NCBI GenBank assembly: GCA_017437705.1
Contig: JAFRYJ010000078.1
Coordinates: 1 to 6,567 of the forward strand
Direction of reading: 5' to 3'
Length of the DNA stretch: 6,567 nt
DNA from: Lachnospiraceae bacterium
Lineage (GTDB): Bacteria > Bacillota_A > Clostridia > Lachnospirales > Lachnospiraceae
Shown here: positions 5,023-6,567 of the stretch, in pieces
Layout: each line of letters opens with the position of its first letter
How positions within the stretch are numbered: position 1 is the stretch's first letter
Translations under genes and position numbers: made by a program
The notes under the pieces: generated by a model
What the model was told of the DNA's origin: nothing
Seen by the model: the letters and a program-made list of their open reading frames with translations, nothing else
Database searches by the model: none

Positions 5023-6387
5023 ATGATCAATATTGAGGAAGTAATAGAAACCAATAAAATGATCGAGAGGGAGAACCTTGACGTGAGGACCATCACCATG
5101 GGTATTTCCCTGCTGGATTGTGTTGACTCCGATCTTAAGATGCTCAGGTCCAAGATCAAGGACAAGATACTGAGGCTGGCCGGAAACCTTGTTGCCACAG
5201 GCGAAGAGATATCCGGCGATTTCGGCATTCCCATCGTTAACAAGAGGATCTCGGTAACGCCTATTTCTCTGGTGGGAGCGGGAGCATGCAGGAGCTGGGA
5301 GGATTATGTAAGCATAGCCATGACGCTGGAGGAGTGCGCCAAAGAGACCGGCGTAAACTTCCTCGGAGGCTTTTCGGCCCTGGTGGCAAAGGGTATGACG
5401 AAGCAGGAGGAGCTCCTTATCGGTGCGATACCCTACGCCCTTTCAAAGACGAACCTGGTGTGCTCGTCCGTAAATCTGGGCTCCACAAAGTCGGGCATAA
5501 ACATGGACGCAGTAAGGCTCATGGGAGGCATAGTCAAGAAGACCGCCGAGCATACGGCAGACACCCACGGCAGCGGCTGTACGAAGCTCGTGGTATTCTG
5601 CAATGCTCCGGATGACAATCCTTTTATGGCCGGAGCATTCCACGGAATATCCGAAGAGGACGCCATAATAAATGTAGGCGTATCAGGACCCGGTGTTGTA
5701 AAGGCGGTGCTCGAGACCTGCCGTGATGCGGACTTCGAGACATTGGCTGAGACGATCAAAAAGACGGCCTTCAAGATAACCCGTGTCGGCCAGCTGGTTG
5801 CAAGAGAGGCTTCCAGAAGGCTGAAAGTGCCCTTCGGTATTGTAGACCTGTCACTGGCTCCCACGCCTGCGGTAGGCGATTCCGTTGCGGATATCCTCAA
5901 GGAGATGGGACTGGCACAGCCCGGAGCACCCGGAACCACGGCTGCCCTTGCACTCCTTAACGACCAGGTGAAGAAAGGCGGCGTAATGGCATCATCCTTC
6001 GTAGGAGGACTGTCCGGAGCATTCATACCCGTATCGGAAGACAGGGGAATGATCGAAGCCGCAAAGATGGGAGCACTCACGATAGAGAAGCTTGAAGCCA
6101 TGACCTGCGTCTGCTCTGTAGGCCTGGACATGATAGCCATACCCGGAGATACATCGGCCTATACCATAGCAGGCATCATTGCCGACGAAATGGCTATCGG
6201 CGCCGTTAACCAGAAGACTACGGCCGTAAGGCTGATACCGGCCATAGGGCTTAAAGCCGGCGACTATGTTAAATTCGGAGGCCTTCTCGGAGAAGCTCCC
6301 GTAATGCCGGTGAACGAATACTCCTGCTCCAGATTCATCAGCAGGGGCGGCAGGATCCCGGCGCCTATTCACAGTTTCAAGAACTGA
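5023..6387 (+). CDS. UPF0210 (DUF711) family protein
   Basis: The 454-residue protein matches UPF0210/DUF711 along its whole length, near the usual family size of about 450. It opens with [31 protein letters not shown] and continues with [34 protein letters not shown] and the glycine-rich VGVSGPGVV. Later come [16 protein letters not shown] (277-292), [11 protein letters not shown] (304-314) and the terminal [13 protein letters not shown] (442-454). It has no signal peptide and no clear membrane span, so a cytoplasmic place is likely. The biochemical role is not established. As I recall, Pfam places the family near the pyruvate formate-lyase/anaerobic ribonucleotide reductase-like fold, but I see no glycyl-radical signature here. 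AGGAG at 5012-5016 lies 6 bases before ATG. It is the last gene before a terminator and is paired with the ACT protein, which may regulate it or form a complex with it (inference). Confidence 0.93.
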   Translation: MINIEEVIETNKMIERENLDVRTITMGISLLDCVDSDLKMLRSKIKDKILRLAGNLVATGEEISGDFGIPIVNKRISVTPISLVGAGACRSWEDYVSIAMTLEECAKETGVNFLGGFSALVAKGMTKQEELLIGAIPYALSKTNLVCSSVNLGSTKSGINMDAVRLMGGIVKKTAEHTADTHGSGCTKLVVFCNAPDDNPFMAGAFHGISEEDAIINVGVSGPGVVKAVLETCRDADFETLAETIKKTAFKITRVGQLVAREASRRLKVPFGIVDLSLAPTPAVGDSVADILKEMGLAQPGAPGTTAALALLNDQVKKGGVMASSFVGGLSGAFIPVSEDRGMIEAAKMGALTIEKLEAMTCVCSVGLDMIAIPGDTSAYTIAGIIADEMAIGAVNQKTTAVRLIPAIGLKAGDYVKFGGLLGEAPVMPVNEYSCSRFISRGGRIPAPIHSFKN

Positions 6388-6416
6388 AATTGTATTTATA
6401 ATAATAATGGCAGAAT

Positions 6417-6454
6417 AAGGAGAAATGACGGAAAATAAGTCATTTCTCCTTTTG
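6417..6454 (+). terminator. Rho-independent terminator of the operon
   Basis: AAGGAGAAATGAC (6417-6429) and GTCATTTCTCCTT (6439-6451) form a perfect 13-bp stem with a 9-base loop. The T-rich end of the 3' arm runs into TTTT (6450-6453), then GCTTT. It begins 29 bases after the UPF0210 stop and so closes the plus-strand unit. The U-tract is short, so some read-through is possible. Confidence 0.85.
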
Positions 6455-6460
6455 CTTTGG

Positions 6461-6521
6461 TTTATATGAGAACATTTGTCATATTTTTATTAAAAAATAC
6501 ATTTTATATTTGCAACATTTG
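6461..6521 (+). repeat. Imperfect direct repeat flanking the promoter upstream region
   Basis: TTTATAT-N3-AACATTTG (6461-6478) recurs as TTTATAT-N4-AACATTTG (6503-6521). The AACATTTG cores start 43 bases apart, about four helical turns. The second copy overlaps the -35 box and the spacer of the downstream promoter, so the pair could be operator sites. AT-richness makes a chance match possible. Confidence 0.35.
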
Positions 6522-6538
6522 CTTAAAAATTGTATAAT
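6510..6538 (+). promoter_or_regulatory. Sigma-A type promoter for the next gene to the right
   Basis: TTGCAA (6510-6515) and a perfect TATAAT (6533-6538) are separated by 17 bases, the optimal spacing. The 30 or so bases upstream (6481-6511) are almost pure A and T with A- and T-tracts, like an UP element. Transcription would start near 6545, leaving a leader of about 20 bases before the Shine-Dalgarno at 6558. Confidence 0.8.
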
Positions 6539-6557
6539 ATTTTGAACCCGTTTTTTC

Positions 6558-6564
6558 AGGAGGG
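6558..6564 (+). promoter_or_regulatory. Ribosome binding site of a gene starting beyond the right edge
   Basis: AGGAGGG stands 3 bases from the window end and is preceded by a good promoter. A plus-strand gene should begin within about 10 bases outside the window. Nothing of its coding sequence is visible. Confidence 0.7.
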
Positions 6565-6567
6565 ATA

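Noticed and set aside
5286..5615. Plus-strand 109-codon frame inside UPF0210
   Set aside because: It is an out-of-frame shadow with no ribosome site and no recognisable motifs.
5433..6140. Long minus-strand open frame of 235 codons within the UPF0210 gene
   Set aside because: The plus-strand protein matches its family throughout. The antisense translation is low-complexity and Ser/Pro/Ala-rich.
6375..6402. TATAAT at 6397-6402 as a promoter
   Set aside because: The best -35 is TTTCAA, a poor match at 16-base spacing, and transcription would start just before the terminator hairpin.
6425..6469. Tiny 14-codon frame with AAGGAG before ATG, inside the terminator
   Set aside because: The Shine-Dalgarno and ATG are part of the hairpin stem, the spacing is only 2 bases, and the perfect inverted repeat explains the sequence better.
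6476..6503. TTGTCA-N16-TACATT as a second tandem promoter
   Set aside because: The -10 box matches only four of six positions, and the tract is better read as an AT-rich upstream element of the strong promoter at 6510-6538.

Overview
The window (6567 bases, roughly half G+C in the genes, much more A+T-rich after the last stop) reads as a chromosomal housekeeping segment of a low-to-mid GC Firmicute. A clostridial genome, probably of the Lachnospiraceae type, fits best. The reasons are the Bacillus/Clostridium gene order ispF - cysE - cysS - mrnC - rlmB - sigH, strong AGGAGG-type ribosome binding sites at almost every gene, and frequent AGG/AGA arginine codons. All nine genes lie on the plus strand. 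I see no mobile element, CRISPR array, tRNA or rRNA. The taxonomic placement is inference.

Region by region: positions 1-118 are a non-coding leader made almost entirely of inverted repeats. These are a terminator-like hairpin at 10-27, a long imperfect hairpin at 33-66, and a stem at 64-71/98-105 whose 3' arm touches the first Shine-Dalgarno. Positions 119-367 hold a small acidic protein I do not recognise. Next come ispF (isoprenoid MEP pathway), cysE (serine O-acetyltransferase), cysS (cysteinyl-tRNA synthetase), mrnC (Mini-ribonuclease III, 23S rRNA maturation), rlmB (TrmH/SpoU-family rRNA 2'-O-methyltransferase) and a SigH-like sigma-70 factor. A small ACT-domain protein (UPF0237 type) and a large UPF0210/DUF711 protein follow. 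The run ends in a 13-bp hairpin terminator at 6417-6451. Beyond it an AT-rich tract carries a good sigma-A promoter (TTGCAA-N17-TATAAT) and a Shine-Dalgarno for a gene that starts just outside the window.

The genes look like one transcription unit. From cysE to the ACT gene, five consecutive junctions overlap (14, 16, 11, 35 and 16 bases), and the other gaps are 4 to 12 bases. Functionally the operon joins cysteine synthesis to cysteine charging (cysE-cysS), then 23S rRNA processing and modification (mrnC-rlmB), then a sigma factor. The ACT/UPF0210 pair at the end has no assigned function.

Compared with the Bacillus order, gltX is missing between ispF and cysE, yacP is missing between rlmB and sigH, and rpmG-secE-nusG after sigH is replaced by the ACT/UPF0210 pair. 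Nothing here is clearly a new system. The best leads are the structured leader with its unknown small gene, the uncharacterised ACT/UPF0210 pair coupled to sigH, and a direct repeat around the promoter at the right edge.
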